Of a stretch of DNA of 64,000 bases, positions 35,126-44,421 are shown piece by piece. This stretch comes from G963422275 sp963422275 (GTDB taxonomy: Bacteria; Pseudomonadota; Alphaproteobacteria; Rhodobacterales; Rhodobacteraceae): the NCBI GenBank assembly GCA_963422275.1, contig OY729418.1, positions 2,790,001-2,854,000 on the forward strand, written 5' to 3'. Every line of letters starts with the position of its first letter. Within the stretch, counting starts at the first letter, position 1. The translations under genes were made by a program, and so were the position numbers. The notes beneath the pieces were generated by a model. The model worked only from the letters and a program-made list of their open reading frames with translations. It had not been told where the DNA came from and did no database searches.

Positions 35126-35480
35126 TCATCATCTTCTGCTTCTTCGGTCGTCGCTTTGCTGTATGGCGGCTGACCCCGCGGCTTCTCCGTCGAATTGCGC
35201 AATGCATTTCGGCGAGGGAACCACGAAGAGGTGCCGATGCGAGACCGCCAGCCTGAATAGAGCGAATCGGCCGGGTCTCGCGGGGAGAGTGGCGAATCGC
35301 GCTTTGCAAAAAAGCCCTTTTTACATGAAACTATATCGATAAAGTTAAATCGTCAACTCATGTTGCCGCACACATTTCAGCATGTCAGCGTCAAGGGGAA
35401 TTGCATTCAAAAATTCAACAATTCGCGAATAGCCGCTTTGGCAAGACGAAACCGGGCATGAACTGGTACAAAGCCTGAAA
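35126..35480 (-). promoter_or_regulatory. Intergenic region with a putative minus-strand promoter
   Basis: 355 bases without a gene. Read on the minus strand, TTGACG near 35353-35358 and TATAGT near 35332-35337 are 15 bases apart, a plausible promoter for the ceramidase-like gene. The same stretch holds AACT-N10-AGTT (35329-35346), weakly similar to the palindromes near the lacI-type gene. Confidence 0.35.
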
Positions 35481-36275
35481 TCAGGGCTTGGAGGCCTGTC
35501 CCAGAATGGATTGCAATTGTTCGGCAATACCCGGAGCGAACGCGCTCACGCTTCCGCCCGTTTTCAGCATTGCGTCAAGGTCAAACTCTTCGATGACACC
35601 GCCTGCCTCAGCCACCAGCAACAGGCCTGCGATGCAGTCCCATCCCATCATGGTTGTCTCACTGAAGCCAATGAACCTCCCACAGGCCACGTACGCGAGG
35701 TTCAACGCTCCCGACCCCGTTGCATGGAACATTCCGTTTCTCTCAGCCAGTGCTGCAACTATTTCGGAAGAGGAGCGGAACGTGCCGTCGGTGAAGGAAC
35801 TAACTCCGAATATGCCTTCACTTACGCTCCGGCAGGATGATATCTGAATAGGCGTCCCGTTAAGGTAGGCTCCATTCCCTGCATAGCCATGGAACGTCTC
35901 TTCATGCAGCGGGTCGTGAATGACTCCGACAACGGGCTTCGAGCGATCCACGCATGCAAGTGCAACGCACCAAAACGGGATCCCGCGCAAAAAGTTCGCT
36001 GTCCCGTCGATTGGGTCAATCACCCAGGTAAACTCGGAATTTCCGGCACTTGCCGCAAATTCCTCGCCGACAATCCCATCGCCCGGGAACAAGCGCTGGA
36101 GCTCGCCACGAACGAACTGCTCCGTCTCGCGGTCGGCATTGGATACCAGATCCTGAAACCCCTTGCTTTCAATGGCTAGGCTGTCGCGATTCCTGAAGAA
36201 CTCGATCGCGATTTTCCCCGCCCGCTGGCCGATTTCAATTGCCGATTGAAGTCTAAGTTCGATCGGATCGATCAT
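35481..36275 (-). CDS. Inositol monophosphatase-family phosphatase
   Basis: 264 residues. Metal-binding motifs are complete: GEEFAAS (Glu), WVIDPIDGTANFLRG (Asp-x-Ile-Asp-Gly-Thr) and GWDCIAGLLLVAEAGG (Trp-Asp). Family members dephosphorylate inositol phosphate, histidinol phosphate, fructose 1,6-bisphosphate or PAP; the choice cannot be made here. Its start overlaps the stop of the amidotransferase gene by four bases (ATGA), indicating a two-gene operon on the minus strand. Confidence 0.85.
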   Translation of the reverse strand: MIDPIELRLQSAIEIGQRAGKIAIEFFRNRDSLAIESKGFQDLVSNADRETEQFVRGELQRLFPGDGIVGEEFAASAGNSEFTWVIDPIDGTANFLRGIPFWCVALACVDRSKPVVGVIHDPLHEETFHGYAGNGAYLNGTPIQISSCRSVSEGIFGVSSFTDGTFRSSSEIVAALAERNGMFHATGSGALNLAYVACGRFIGFSETTMMGWDCIAGLLLVAEAGGVIEEFDLDAMLKTGGSVSAFAPGIAEQLQSILGQASKP

Positions 36276-37057
36276 GTTGCTTTCCTCCTGGATGTCCGGC
36301 CACTAATCGCAGAGTCCAGAAAATTGGCAATCCAGCCTGCGAATTGCGCACCTGCGGCCTGGCCTTCCAACTGCAAAAGCGCGTTCTCGACGACTTCCCT
36401 CTCGAGGTGAGGAGACATGTGGATAACGAGGGCTCGGATGAATTCCGGCGTCATCTCTGGGTGGTACCCGATCGCCATGATGTGATTGCCCACGGCAAAC
36501 GCAGCGTACGGGCATCTGTTATTGTACCCGACAATCCTGGCTTCGGAAGGAAGTCTCGAAACCTGTTCGGAATGGGCTGCATAGAGTTGAACCGTGCGAG
36601 TGAATGGGTCCATCCATGGTTCGCGCTCAACAAACCGGGTTTCCGCGATTCCAAGGCCCCATCCGAATTCATTGCGGGAAACTTCGCCTTCCAGCGCTTG
36701 GGCGATTGCTTGGTGTCCGAAGCAACATCCAACCAGCGGTGCACGGTGCTCGTGAATTTCACGAACGAAGGCCATCAAGTTCTGAATCCATGGCTCCTTG
36801 CCATGGACCGAAGCCGGGCTTCCGGTGATGATGTAACCGTCGTGGCTTTCCGCGGACTCCGGAAACAGGCCCTTGAAAACGGGCACGGACTCGAAATTCC
36901 AGTCTGGGCGATGCGACGAGAGCACGCGCCTGAAGCATTCAGCGTCGTCCGGAAACCGTTTGGAAAACGCCGATTCGTCATTGCAAGCCAGAAGTATCGC
37001 GATCTTGGTCAGGGCCGATTCAGTGCGTTTGAATGGAAGTTCAGTCATTACATGCAC
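36272..37057 (-). CDS. Class I glutamine amidotransferase-like protein
   Basis: 261 residues. The nucleophile elbow is VGCCFGHQAIAQALEG (second Cys of the pair) and the catalytic His-Glu is IGYHPEMTPEF. DGYIITGSPASVHGKEPW is typical of stand-alone GuaA-like amidotransferases (YfeJ/ defence-unrelated). Such proteins release ammonia from glutamine or hydrolyse gamma-glutamyl amides; the latter would fit a gamma-glutamylation pathway such as the one suspected at 46 kb, but distance makes this speculative. An alternative start is ATG at 37048. Confidence 0.8.
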   Translation of the reverse strand: MHVMTELPFKRTESALTKIAILLACNDESAFSKRFPDDAECFRRVLSSHRPDWNFESVPVFKGLFPESAESHDGYIITGSPASVHGKEPWIQNLMAFVREIHEHRAPLVGCCFGHQAIAQALEGEVSRNEFGWGLGIAETRFVEREPWMDPFTRTVQLYAAHSEQVSRLPSEARIVGYNNRCPYAAFAVGNHIMAIGYHPEMTPEFIRALVIHMSPHLEREVVENALLQLEGQAAGAQFAGWIANFLDSAISGRTSRRKAT

Positions 37058-38062
37058 TTTTCAAGAAAATGAGTGTCCTGCAAGTCTCGAACGTCGAAGT
37101 AACCAGCTTGAAGCATGAAAATAGTTAGCAAACTTTCGGCATCTTTCAATATGCACTGCGATGTCTTTCAGAAGGCAATGGCAGAACTCAACTGAATTTT
37201 TGATATCGACGAACACGATGGCTAGTGGCGATGGCAGCTGCTCGTGCACTGCTCTTCAGTCATTTGAAACTAGGGAACCTTTGATACAGCCTGACTATGG
37301 GCTTGGCATTGTGCACCCGGGGCGTGCAGCGGCTTGCGCTGCTTCCGGGCCTCTCGAACCCGAATTGTCCGGCCGCGCTTGTTGTGGCAACGGACCGTAT
37401 GTCCGGAATCTGCCGGACTGGCCTTGCGGGGGCTGAACCGGCCTCCGCAGCCACAACCCCAAGTCAGAGGGTCCCTAGCCGATATCGGAACGATTTCAAC
37501 TTTGATCCAAATAGAGATGTTTGAGGCGGGCTATTCACCAGTTGGCGAGTTTCACTGTCCCAGAATGCGCAAAGCGGGCCAAATGGGCAAATACTGCTGG
37601 AATGTACGCGACTAACCACCTAGGTTCGCTGAGGGAATGTGTCGTTCAAAGCAATGGAACACTCGAACGGCAATGTTGGCATCAAGTTTTAGGTCAATGA
37701 GGAAATGAGAGAGCAATCGGGTTCGTCTCTGTGTCTTGCGTAATCTTCTTTCGATTGCCTTGACAACCATGACTGCCCATAACGTGTGAGACGGGCAGTG
37801 CGAATCATCGAGGATCTCCATTGAACCATCGACATGGCTTGTCTGGCCTGACCATCTTAAACCGATTCAGCTCGGAAGCATCGAGGTCACAGCTGGAGAA
37901 GCGGCGTCGGCAGATTATGGATGGTTGCAGTTCTCTGTGATCGCAGGTGCCCCCGGTCGCAACCTTGGCCGGCGCCGACTGTGTCCTCCCTTACCTTCGA
38001 AAAGTTTCTGGAGTCCGTAAAAGGTATTGACAATATGAACATCATATGTTTGGAATAATCAT
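37058..38062. other. 1-kb gene-poor region ending in the GntR gene's promoter
   Basis: No recognisable gene; short open frames on both strands lack family motifs and ribosome binding sites. At the right end TTGACA (38027-38032) and the palindrome AACAT-CAT-ATGTT (38038-38050) precede the GntR gene. The CATATG hexamer recurs at 38043 and 38060. The palindrome is a likely autoregulatory operator. Confidence 0.4.
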
Positions 38063-38881
38063 ATGAGCGAATCAGCATACTACAATCTCAAAAGGGTGTC
38101 TGGACTTGCTCCCAACCTGTCCACTCAAGTTGCCCGAGAAATCGGTCGCCGAATTGTAACGCGAACGCACCAGCCAGGTGACCTGGTCGAAAACGAGGAA
38201 ACGCTGGCGGAGCGTTACAGGGTCAGCCGTTCGGTCATCAGGGACGCCGTCAAGATACTGGTTGGTAAAGGTCTTCTTGAGGTCCGACGAGGGGTGGGAA
38301 CAAGAGTTCGCTCTCGCGAAAACTGGGGACTGCTCGATGACGATATTCTGGCCTGGTGCCAGTCTGCACCACCTGATGAAGAGTTCCTCCGACAGCTAAT
38401 GGAGATTCGTCAGATCTTCGAGCCCAAGGCCGCGCGTTGGGCCGCGGAACGCGCTACCGATGCTGAACTTGGGCAAATCAAGTCTGCGGCCGAGCTGATG
38501 GCCGCCGAGACCGGAACCGAGGAAAAGTTCGTTTTTTCGGATGCGCAATTTCACCGATCTGTCCTTGGCGCCGCGCACAACGAATTTTTGATAGCGTTGG
38601 AAGGAGTTATCTTCTCCGCGCTTCTCAGCAGCATACGGCTCACCAACCGAGACCACCTGGAAAACGAGCGTTCCTTGCCTTTCCATCAGGAAGTTTACGA
38701 GGCCATTGCCGCTCGGAACGAGAACAGGGCTGAAAAAGCCATGGAAAGGCTTTTGGAAGATGCCCGCCGGAGTCTTGGAAGGGAGATCACTCAGACACAC
38801 CGGCTTCCTGCGGTCGGTGCCCCTGCGGTGTCGAAGCAGGCAACAGAAACCCGCACCGCATATTCTAGAGCAACTAATTAG
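38063..38881 (+). CDS. GntR-family regulator, FadR subfamily
   Basis: 272 residues. The winged-helix domain contains GDLVENEETLAERYRVSRSV and RDAVKILVGKGLLEVRRGVG. The C-terminal all-helical FCD domain has the metal/ligand residues D-x3-H in SDAQFHRSVLGAAHN and H in PFHQEVYEAI. The family typically represses sugar-acid or organic-acid genes. Placed 12 bases before the CUT2 importer operon, so it probably controls 38893-45582 and its own promoter. The tail after residue 240 is low in complexity. Confidence 0.88.
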   Translation: MSESAYYNLKRVSGLAPNLSTQVAREIGRRIVTRTHQPGDLVENEETLAERYRVSRSVIRDAVKILVGKGLLEVRRGVGTRVRSRENWGLLDDDILAWCQSAPPDEEFLRQLMEIRQIFEPKAARWAAERATDAELGQIKSAAELMAAETGTEEKFVFSDAQFHRSVLGAAHNEFLIALEGVIFSALLSSIRLTNRDHLENERSLPFHQEVYEAIAARNENRAEKAMERLLEDARRSLGREITQTHRLPAVGAPAVSKQATETRTAYSRATN

Positions 38882-38892
38882 GGAGAGAACCA

Positions 38893-39969
38893 ATGCTCAA
38901 CCCAAGAAACTCTTGGTCAGTCAAGAAGCTTGCTGGCACAGTTGCGTTGGCTGCCGCAATCTCGGTTTCGGGCTCTGCGAACGCCGAGAATCTCGTGGTC
39001 ATGCTGCTTCCCGAAAACGTCAACCCGCGCTGGGAGAGTCAGGATGCACATTTCTTCGTCGAAGCGATGAAAGAAGTCGCGCCGGGCGCAACGGTCGAGG
39101 TTTTCAACGCGAACAACGACACAGCAACCCAGCAACGGCAAGCCGAACAGGCCTTGACACGAGGTGCCGAGGTGCTAGTCGTTATTCCAATCGACGGAAA
39201 TGCCGCGGCCATCATCGCAGATTCTGCTGCAGAGGCTGGGGTGCCGGCAATTGCTTACGACCGAATGATCCATTCCGAGAACACAAGCTTCTGGGTTCAG
39301 GCCTCCATGGAGAAGACCGGTGAATCGCAAGCCCAGCATGTGGTCGACAACACCAAGTCCGGAGATACGCTGGTAATGCTCAAGGGTTCTCCAACCGACC
39401 CCAATGCCCATGTCATTTTCAAGGGCCAGATGAACATTCTCCAGCCGCTGTTCGACTCGGGCGAGCGCGTACTTGGCTACGAGAACTGGACGCAAGGCTG
39501 GGACCCGGCAATCGCTCGCCGTTCAATGGATCAGGCCCTCACCAAGCTGAACAACAATGTTCAGGGTGTGGTGTCCTCCAACGATGGTAACGCCGCCGCC
39601 GCAATCGCCTCCCTTGCCGAACAGGGAATGGCCGGAACAATCCCGGTGAGTGGACTGGACTGCACAGTTCAGGCACTTCAGTTGATTTTGCTTGAAGAGC
39701 AGACTCAATCAGTATGGCGTCCATTCGACAAGATGGCCGGCGTGACTGCAAACGTCGTCGCGCGGCTTCTCGCCGGCGAGAGCGTGGATGATTTCATCAC
39801 CGGCACGGTCAAGAATGATGCTGACGCCGATGTTCCTTTCGTCCCGGTCGAGCACTACTCTGCTGTTGGCGAAGAAGGCGTGGCATACGTCATCGAAAAC
39901 GATCCATCTATTTCGAAAGAGGATGTCTGCAAAGGCGATGCAGCCGCAACCGGCTTCTGCAGCAGCTGA
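38893..39969 (+). CDS. CUT2 sugar ABC transporter substrate-binding protein (XylF/ChvE type)
   Basis: 358 residues with a signal peptide (LAGTVALAAAISVSGSANA). The mature part has the type I periplasmic-binding fold: LLPENVNPRWESQDAHFFVE, ATQQRQAEQALTRGAEVLVV, GNAAAIIADSAAEAGVPAIA, YDRMI and GVVSSNDGNAAAAIASLAEQG. The VPAIAYDRMI segment matches D-xylose binding proteins. Two cysteines near the C-terminus (EDVCKGDAAATGFC) may form a disulphide, as in ChvE-like proteins. GGGAGAG precedes the ATG. Ligand likely a pentose or hexose. Confidence 0.88.
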   Translation: MLNPRNSWSVKKLAGTVALAAAISVSGSANAENLVVMLLPENVNPRWESQDAHFFVEAMKEVAPGATVEVFNANNDTATQQRQAEQALTRGAEVLVVIPIDGNAAAIIADSAAEAGVPAIAYDRMIHSENTSFWVQASMEKTGESQAQHVVDNTKSGDTLVMLKGSPTDPNAHVIFKGQMNILQPLFDSGERVLGYENWTQGWDPAIARRSMDQALTKLNNNVQGVVSSNDGNAAAAIASLAEQGMAGTIPVSGLDCTVQALQLILLEEQTQSVWRPFDKMAGVTANVVARLLAGESVDDFITGTVKNDADADVPFVPVEHYSAVGEEGVAYVIENDPSISKEDVCKGDAAATGFCSS

Positions 39970-40009
39970 ACTGTCCCATTCAGTTCAAATAACGGACCGG
40001 GCGGAGGAG

Positions 40010-40783
40010 GTGTGTCCACCGCCCGGGATTCCACATTTGCAAGTTACCGGGATGTGCAAGCGGTTCGGCGGCGTCGAGGCTTTGCGTGATGTCAATTTCG
40101 AGGTCTTTCGCGGCGAAGTCATGGCTCTGGTTGGCGACAACGGTGCCGGAAAGTCTACGCTGATCAAGGCGCTGGCCGGGGCGCATCGAATCGACTCCGG
40201 ACAGATATTTATCGACGGCGACGAGGTTTCCGTCAACACCCCCAACGAGGCGGCGGCACTTGGTATCCAGATTGTTTACCAAGATTTGGCACTTTGCGAA
40301 AACTTGGATGTTGCTTCGAACATCTTTCTGGGACACGAGCCCGTTCAGGAATGGGCCTCGTTCCTGCCCAGATTTCTAAGGCCGTTGGACGAACTGGCGA
40401 TGGAACTTTCGGCCAAGAAATCAATTGACCGTCTCCAGGTGCGGACCCTCGGCTCGGTGCGTTCCAAGGTAAGCGTGCTGTCGGGAGGGCAGCGGCAAGC
40501 AATCGCCATCGCCCGCGCCGTTGGCGCTGATTCAAGGCTTGTTCTGCTCGACGAGCCGACAGCTGCGCTTGGCGTAGCCCAAACCCAGCAGGTGCTCGAC
40601 GTGGTCAGGCGCTTGCGAGAAAACAACCAGGCAGTTGTCTATATATCACACAACCTCAGCGACATCTTTGCGGTCTCCAATCGCATCATGGTGCTCAGGC
40701 ATGGCACCAACGTGGTGATATACAACACCGCAGAAACCGACCCGGACCAAGTCGTGGCCGCAATGACTCGCGGCACCGCGTAA
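40010..40783 (+). CDS. CUT2 sugar ABC transporter ATP-binding protein, single ATPase domain
   Basis: About 257 residues. Walker A GDNGAGKST, signature LSGGQRQAIAIARA, Walker B LVLLDEPTAALG and the H-loop VYISHNLSD are intact. CUT2 ATPases normally carry two fused domains (about 500 residues); only one is present here, as in FrcA. Start uncertain: GTG 40010 sits directly behind GGAGGAGG, which is too close for ideal spacing; ATGs at 39923 and 39938 would overlap the binding-protein gene and add 24-29 residues. The ATPase fold proper begins at HLQVTGMCKRFGG. Confidence 0.8.
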   Translation: MCPPPGIPHLQVTGMCKRFGGVEALRDVNFEVFRGEVMALVGDNGAGKSTLIKALAGAHRIDSGQIFIDGDEVSVNTPNEAAALGIQIVYQDLALCENLDVASNIFLGHEPVQEWASFLPRFLRPLDELAMELSAKKSIDRLQVRTLGSVRSKVSVLSGGQRQAIAIARAVGADSRLVLLDEPTAALGVAQTQQVLDVVRRLRENNQAVVYISHNLSDIFAVSNRIMVLRHGTNVVIYNTAETDPDQVVAAMTRGTA

Positions 40784-40792
40784 CGACCGGGC

Positions 40793-41977
40793 GTGAAGAT
40801 GGAAACGATGCATGCAACCGCGAAGAAATTCCGTGCACTTCGTGAGACAAGACTTGGTAGCTTCATCCCGGTTTTGCTGGCGCTCGCCGCGATCTGGATA
40901 TACTTCGGCTTAACCGAGCCAGCGTTCCTGAGCGCGCGCAACTTCTATTTTCTTTTCATGCAAAGCGCTGTGGTGGGAACGCTGGCCGTAGGAATCACCG
41001 TCGTTCTCCTGCTCGGCGACATCGATTTGTCTGTTGCAGCGAGTTCGGGTGTCTGTGCTGCGCTTCTTGCCGTTTTGGTGACCAATTTTGGGATGCCGTC
41101 CCTTCTTGCCTGCCTTGCAGCAGTTGTCATGGGCATTGTGCTTGGCATGTCGCAAGGTCTGCTTGTCGCATATATCGGCATACCATCTTTCGTGGTGACT
41201 CTGGCAGGCTTGCTAGGATTCCAGGGGCTGATGCTGAAGATCCTTGGCATCCACGGGGCCATCAACATGCGTGACCCCTTGGTTCGGGGTCTCACCACCG
41301 TCACGCTTGCTCCCGCCATTGGATGGGCCCTTGCCGTGGCTTGCGTGGCGGTTTTTGGAATTGTGACCTGGCGACGGCACTTGGCGAGGAAAAGGCTGGA
41401 GCTGGAATTGGATCCAATGGTCGCAACAATTGGCAAGGTTTCGTTTTTTGCCTTGCTTGCGTTTGCGGCCGTCGCGGCCCTGAACGCCTATCGCGGCGTT
41501 CCGATTGTGGTCCTCCTCTTGCTTGGTCTCACGGCCATGCTTTCCTGGGTGACAACGTCGACACCCTTTGGACGAGCATTGTTTGCCGTGGGGGGAAACG
41601 CCGAATCAGCCAGACGAGTTGGAATATCAGTCCAAGCGATCAGGGTGGTCGGGTTTTCGGTGGTGGGGCTGATGGCGGCGATTGGCGGCATCGTCGGCGC
41701 TTCACGCTATGCCTCGGTGTCATTCAACGCCTTTGCCGGCGGACCGCTACTGCTTGAAGCCATTGGCGCCGCAGTGATTGGAGGGACGTCCCTGTTTGGA
41801 GGACGGGGAAGTGTGTGGAACGCGATTCTCGGAGCTCTTGTCATCGGGTCGCTTGGAAACGGACTCGATCTGTCCGGCGCGAGTGCTGCCGACAAGCTCA
41901 TGTTCTCTGGCGGAATCCTTCTTCTGGCCGTGTCAATCGATGCACTGTCACGTCCCAGCACCGGACCTGCGAAATAA
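40793..41977 (+). CDS. CUT2 sugar ABC transporter permease (XylH type)
   Basis: 394 residues starting at GTG 40793 (ATGs follow at codons 3 and 6). Ten or so membrane helices, with the family motifs VLLLGDIDLSVAASSGV, GIPSFVVTLAGLLGFQG and IGGTSLFGGRGSVWNAILGA. The length and helix count match XylH/GguB rather than the shorter RbsC. A hydrophilic loop near residues 195-210 (RRHLARKRLELELDP) is typical of XylH. Forms the channel with the preceding ATPase. Confidence 0.88.
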   Translation: MKMETMHATAKKFRALRETRLGSFIPVLLALAAIWIYFGLTEPAFLSARNFYFLFMQSAVVGTLAVGITVVLLLGDIDLSVAASSGVCAALLAVLVTNFGMPSLLACLAAVVMGIVLGMSQGLLVAYIGIPSFVVTLAGLLGFQGLMLKILGIHGAINMRDPLVRGLTTVTLAPAIGWALAVACVAVFGIVTWRRHLARKRLELELDPMVATIGKVSFFALLAFAAVAALNAYRGVPIVVLLLLGLTAMLSWVTTSTPFGRALFAVGGNAESARRVGISVQAIRVVGFSVVGLMAAIGGIVGASRYASVSFNAFAGGPLLLEAIGAAVIGGTSLFGGRGSVWNAILGALVIGSLGNGLDLSGASAADKLMFSGGILLLAVSIDALSRPSTGPAK

Positions 41978-41991
41978 ACCGGAGAAATCAG

Positions 41992-42966
41992 GTGAAGACC
42001 TTCAAGATTAGCGAACTCGACAAGCCTTTATCGACAATCGGATTGGGAACGATGATCTTCCATCCCGATACCCAGGAGCGGGACTTTTCCCTTCTCGATG
42101 CGTTTATCGAGCATGGCGGCACGTACATTGACACCGCGGAAGTTTACGGTGCGATTGAGGAGCGCGGCTATTCCGAAACGGTCATCGGAAACTGGCTGGC
42201 TTCAAGGCCGGGGATGCGCGGCAGAATCATACTCGCGTCCAAAGGCCTCATTCCGGGATATTGCGCACCATTGCACGAGGGCGGCGCAAGAATCGACCCA
42301 GACTCGATCCATAGGGCGATTGATGGCTCTCTCGAAAGACTCAAGACCGACCATCTCGATATCTGGATGTTTCACCGTGACGACCCGTCTCTCCGCGTTG
42401 GCCCCTTGATGGACGCACTGGACGAGGAGGTACAGGCCGGAAGACTCAAGGCGATTGGCGCGTCGAACTGGACCACAGCCAGGATCCAGGAGGCTAACGA
42501 TTACGCTCATGCCCAATCCAAGACTCCCTTCGTGGCTTCAAGCCCCAACTTCTCTCTCGCCAAGGCGAACGAGCCGTTCTGGCCGGACACGGTTGTCACC
42601 GGCAGGCGCGACCGCGAGTGGTTCGTGCGGAATCGCTTTTTGCTGATTGCCTGGTCATCTCTGGGAAGGGGTTTCTTTGCAAAGGCTGATCCGCTAGACC
42701 GCCGTGACGCTGACCTCGTCCGCGTCTTCTATTCAGACGATAACTTTGCTCGCAAAGCTCGTGCCGAGGAATTCGCGGAGGCGAAGGGGATGACAATGTT
42801 CGAGGTTGCGCTCGGTTACGTAATCAACCAGCGATTTCCGGTGGTGGCATTGAATGGAGCGGAAACGCCCGATCAGGTTGCGACTTCTGCCCGGGCTGGA
42901 TCGTTGCAACTCAGTTCCGAGGAATGCGACTGGTTGGATCTATCAAGCAACGAAAAGCCGTTTTGA
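41992..42966 (+). CDS. Aldo/keto reductase
   Basis: 324 residues from GTG 41992, chosen because GGAG lies seven bases upstream; the open frame extends farther only inside the permease gene. The fold's catalytic tetrad appears as D (TYIDTAEVYG), Y (same motif), K (ILASKGLIP) and H (IWMFHRDDPS). Predicted to oxidise or reduce a sugar aldehyde with NAD(P); several such enzymes act as aldose 1-dehydrogenases giving the lactone. Encoded between the importer and an aldehyde dehydrogenase, supporting an oxidative sugar route. Confidence 0.82.
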   Translation: MKTFKISELDKPLSTIGLGTMIFHPDTQERDFSLLDAFIEHGGTYIDTAEVYGAIEERGYSETVIGNWLASRPGMRGRIILASKGLIPGYCAPLHEGGARIDPDSIHRAIDGSLERLKTDHLDIWMFHRDDPSLRVGPLMDALDEEVQAGRLKAIGASNWTTARIQEANDYAHAQSKTPFVASSPNFSLAKANEPFWPDTVVTGRRDREWFVRNRFLLIAWSSLGRGFFAKADPLDRRDADLVRVFYSDDNFARKARAEEFAEAKGMTMFEVALGYVINQRFPVVALNGAETPDQVATSARAGSLQLSSEECDWLDLSSNEKPF

Positions 42967-42974
42967 GAGAACAG

Positions 42975-44411
42975 GTGAAGCAGATTTCCAAGAAAATTTA
43001 CGTCGGTGGCGAGCTTCTCGAGGGAAGCTCGAACTTTCAGGTCGTGAACCCTGCCACCGACAAGCCCGTCGCCGAAATCGCGTGGGCCGATGCCAGAATG
43101 GCTTCCAGAGCGCTTGAAGCCGCAGACGCCGCATTTGACAGCTGGGCAGGCGCATCGATTTCAGAACGCACCGGCTGGATGGCCAAGTTGCGCGAGGCCG
43201 TGCTCGATAACGAGGAGCACCTTCGGCAGTGCATCCATCTTGAAATGGGCAAGACGTGGGTCAGCACCGCTGAGGACTTGGAGTCGTTGGCAAGCAGCCT
43301 CCATTTTTACGCGGAGGAAATCTCCAGGATGCGGCCGGAGACACTGGTCGATCGGGAAGCCACCCATGTGCATTCGCTGGTTCACGAGCCTGTAGGCGTT
43401 GTCGTCGCGTTCCTTGCATGGAACTTTCCGCTGCTGAACCTCGCCTTCAAGATCGGGCCGGCGATGGCCGCCGGTTGCCCCATCGTCATCAAGCCGTCCT
43501 GGAAATCGCCGCTGTCGGCCTATGCCGTCGGCGAGTTGTGTTCCGAGGTCGGACTTCCCCCCGGCGTGGTCAACATCCTCTGCGGTGAAGACGAGGAGAT
43601 CGGAGATGCACTGTCATCATCCACGGTTCCAGCACTTCTCACCCTGATCGGCTCGTCGCGAACCGGGCGGCACATAATGCGCACTGGAGCAACCTCGATT
43701 AAGCGCTATTCCATGGAACTGGGTGGAAACGCTCCGGCATTGGTGTTTGCCGATGCGAATCTGGATTTGGCTGCCGACATAGTGTGCGCCGTTAAATTCG
43801 GCAACGCGGGCCAGATTTGCGTTGCGCCCAACAGAGTGTTTGTGGAACGGAAGATTGCCGGCGAGTTTTGCGACAAGGTCGTCGAGCGGGCAAAGGCTGC
43901 GAAGGTTGGATTCAGCCGTGATCAGGAGATCGACATGGGACCGCTGATTGATGGCGCGGCTTGGGAGCGGGTTAATGCCCTTGTCGAGGCAGCCGTGCAG
44001 GCTGGAGCGGAGCTCTTGACCGGAGGCGTTCGGCCGGACGGCCTTGACACCGGTCACTTTTACGCACCTACGGTTTTGGGTGGAATCGAACCCTCCATGA
44101 GAATCTACAACGAGGAAATTTTCGGACCGGTGGTGAGTCTGATCGAATTTTCCAGTGAGGATGATGTATTGCGCCAAGCGAACGACACGGACGCGGGCCT
44201 TACGGCGTATGTATTCACGAGCGATATCCAGAAGGCGGAAAGATGCGCGCGAAAACTGCGCTTTGGCGAGGTCCAGATCAACGGAATCAAGTATTCAATC
44301 GACCTGCCTCACGGTGGAATCAAGCAATCCGGTATCGGCTGCGATTGTTCGCATCTAGCGCTTAACGATTATCTAGTGCCGAAGCGGATCTCCCGAGCGA
44401 TCGCAAGCTGA
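42975..44411 (+). CDS. NAD(P)-dependent aldehyde dehydrogenase
   Basis: 478 residues from GTG 42975 (a longer frame from 42924 overlaps the reductase gene). Motifs: FLAWNFPLLNLAFKIGPAMA, the general-base Glu in MELGGNAPALVFADANL, and the catalytic Cys in NAGQICVAPNRVFV. It resembles the succinate/glutarate semialdehyde and 2,5-dioxovalerate dehydrogenase branch, which ends oxidative pentose and uronate pathways in 2-oxoglutarate. That assignment is inference from sequence style and neighbours. Confidence 0.82.
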   Translation: MKQISKKIYVGGELLEGSSNFQVVNPATDKPVAEIAWADARMASRALEAADAAFDSWAGASISERTGWMAKLREAVLDNEEHLRQCIHLEMGKTWVSTAEDLESLASSLHFYAEEISRMRPETLVDREATHVHSLVHEPVGVVVAFLAWNFPLLNLAFKIGPAMAAGCPIVIKPSWKSPLSAYAVGELCSEVGLPPGVVNILCGEDEEIGDALSSSTVPALLTLIGSSRTGRHIMRTGATSIKRYSMELGGNAPALVFADANLDLAADIVCAVKFGNAGQICVAPNRVFVERKIAGEFCDKVVERAKAAKVGFSRDQEIDMGPLIDGAAWERVNALVEAAVQAGAELLTGGVRPDGLDTGHFYAPTVLGGIEPSMRIYNEEIFGPVVSLIEFSSEDDVLRQANDTDAGLTAYVFTSDIQKAERCARKLRFGEVQINGIKYSIDLPHGGIKQSGIGCDCSHLALNDYLVPKRISRAIAS

Positions 44412-44421
44412 CAGCAAAGCG

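Noticed and set aside
36272..37057. PuuD-type gamma-glutamyl hydrolase for the GS-like pathway
   Set aside because: Sequence fits a general GuaA-like amidotransferase, and it is paired with an inositol-phosphatase-family gene 10 kb away on the other strand.
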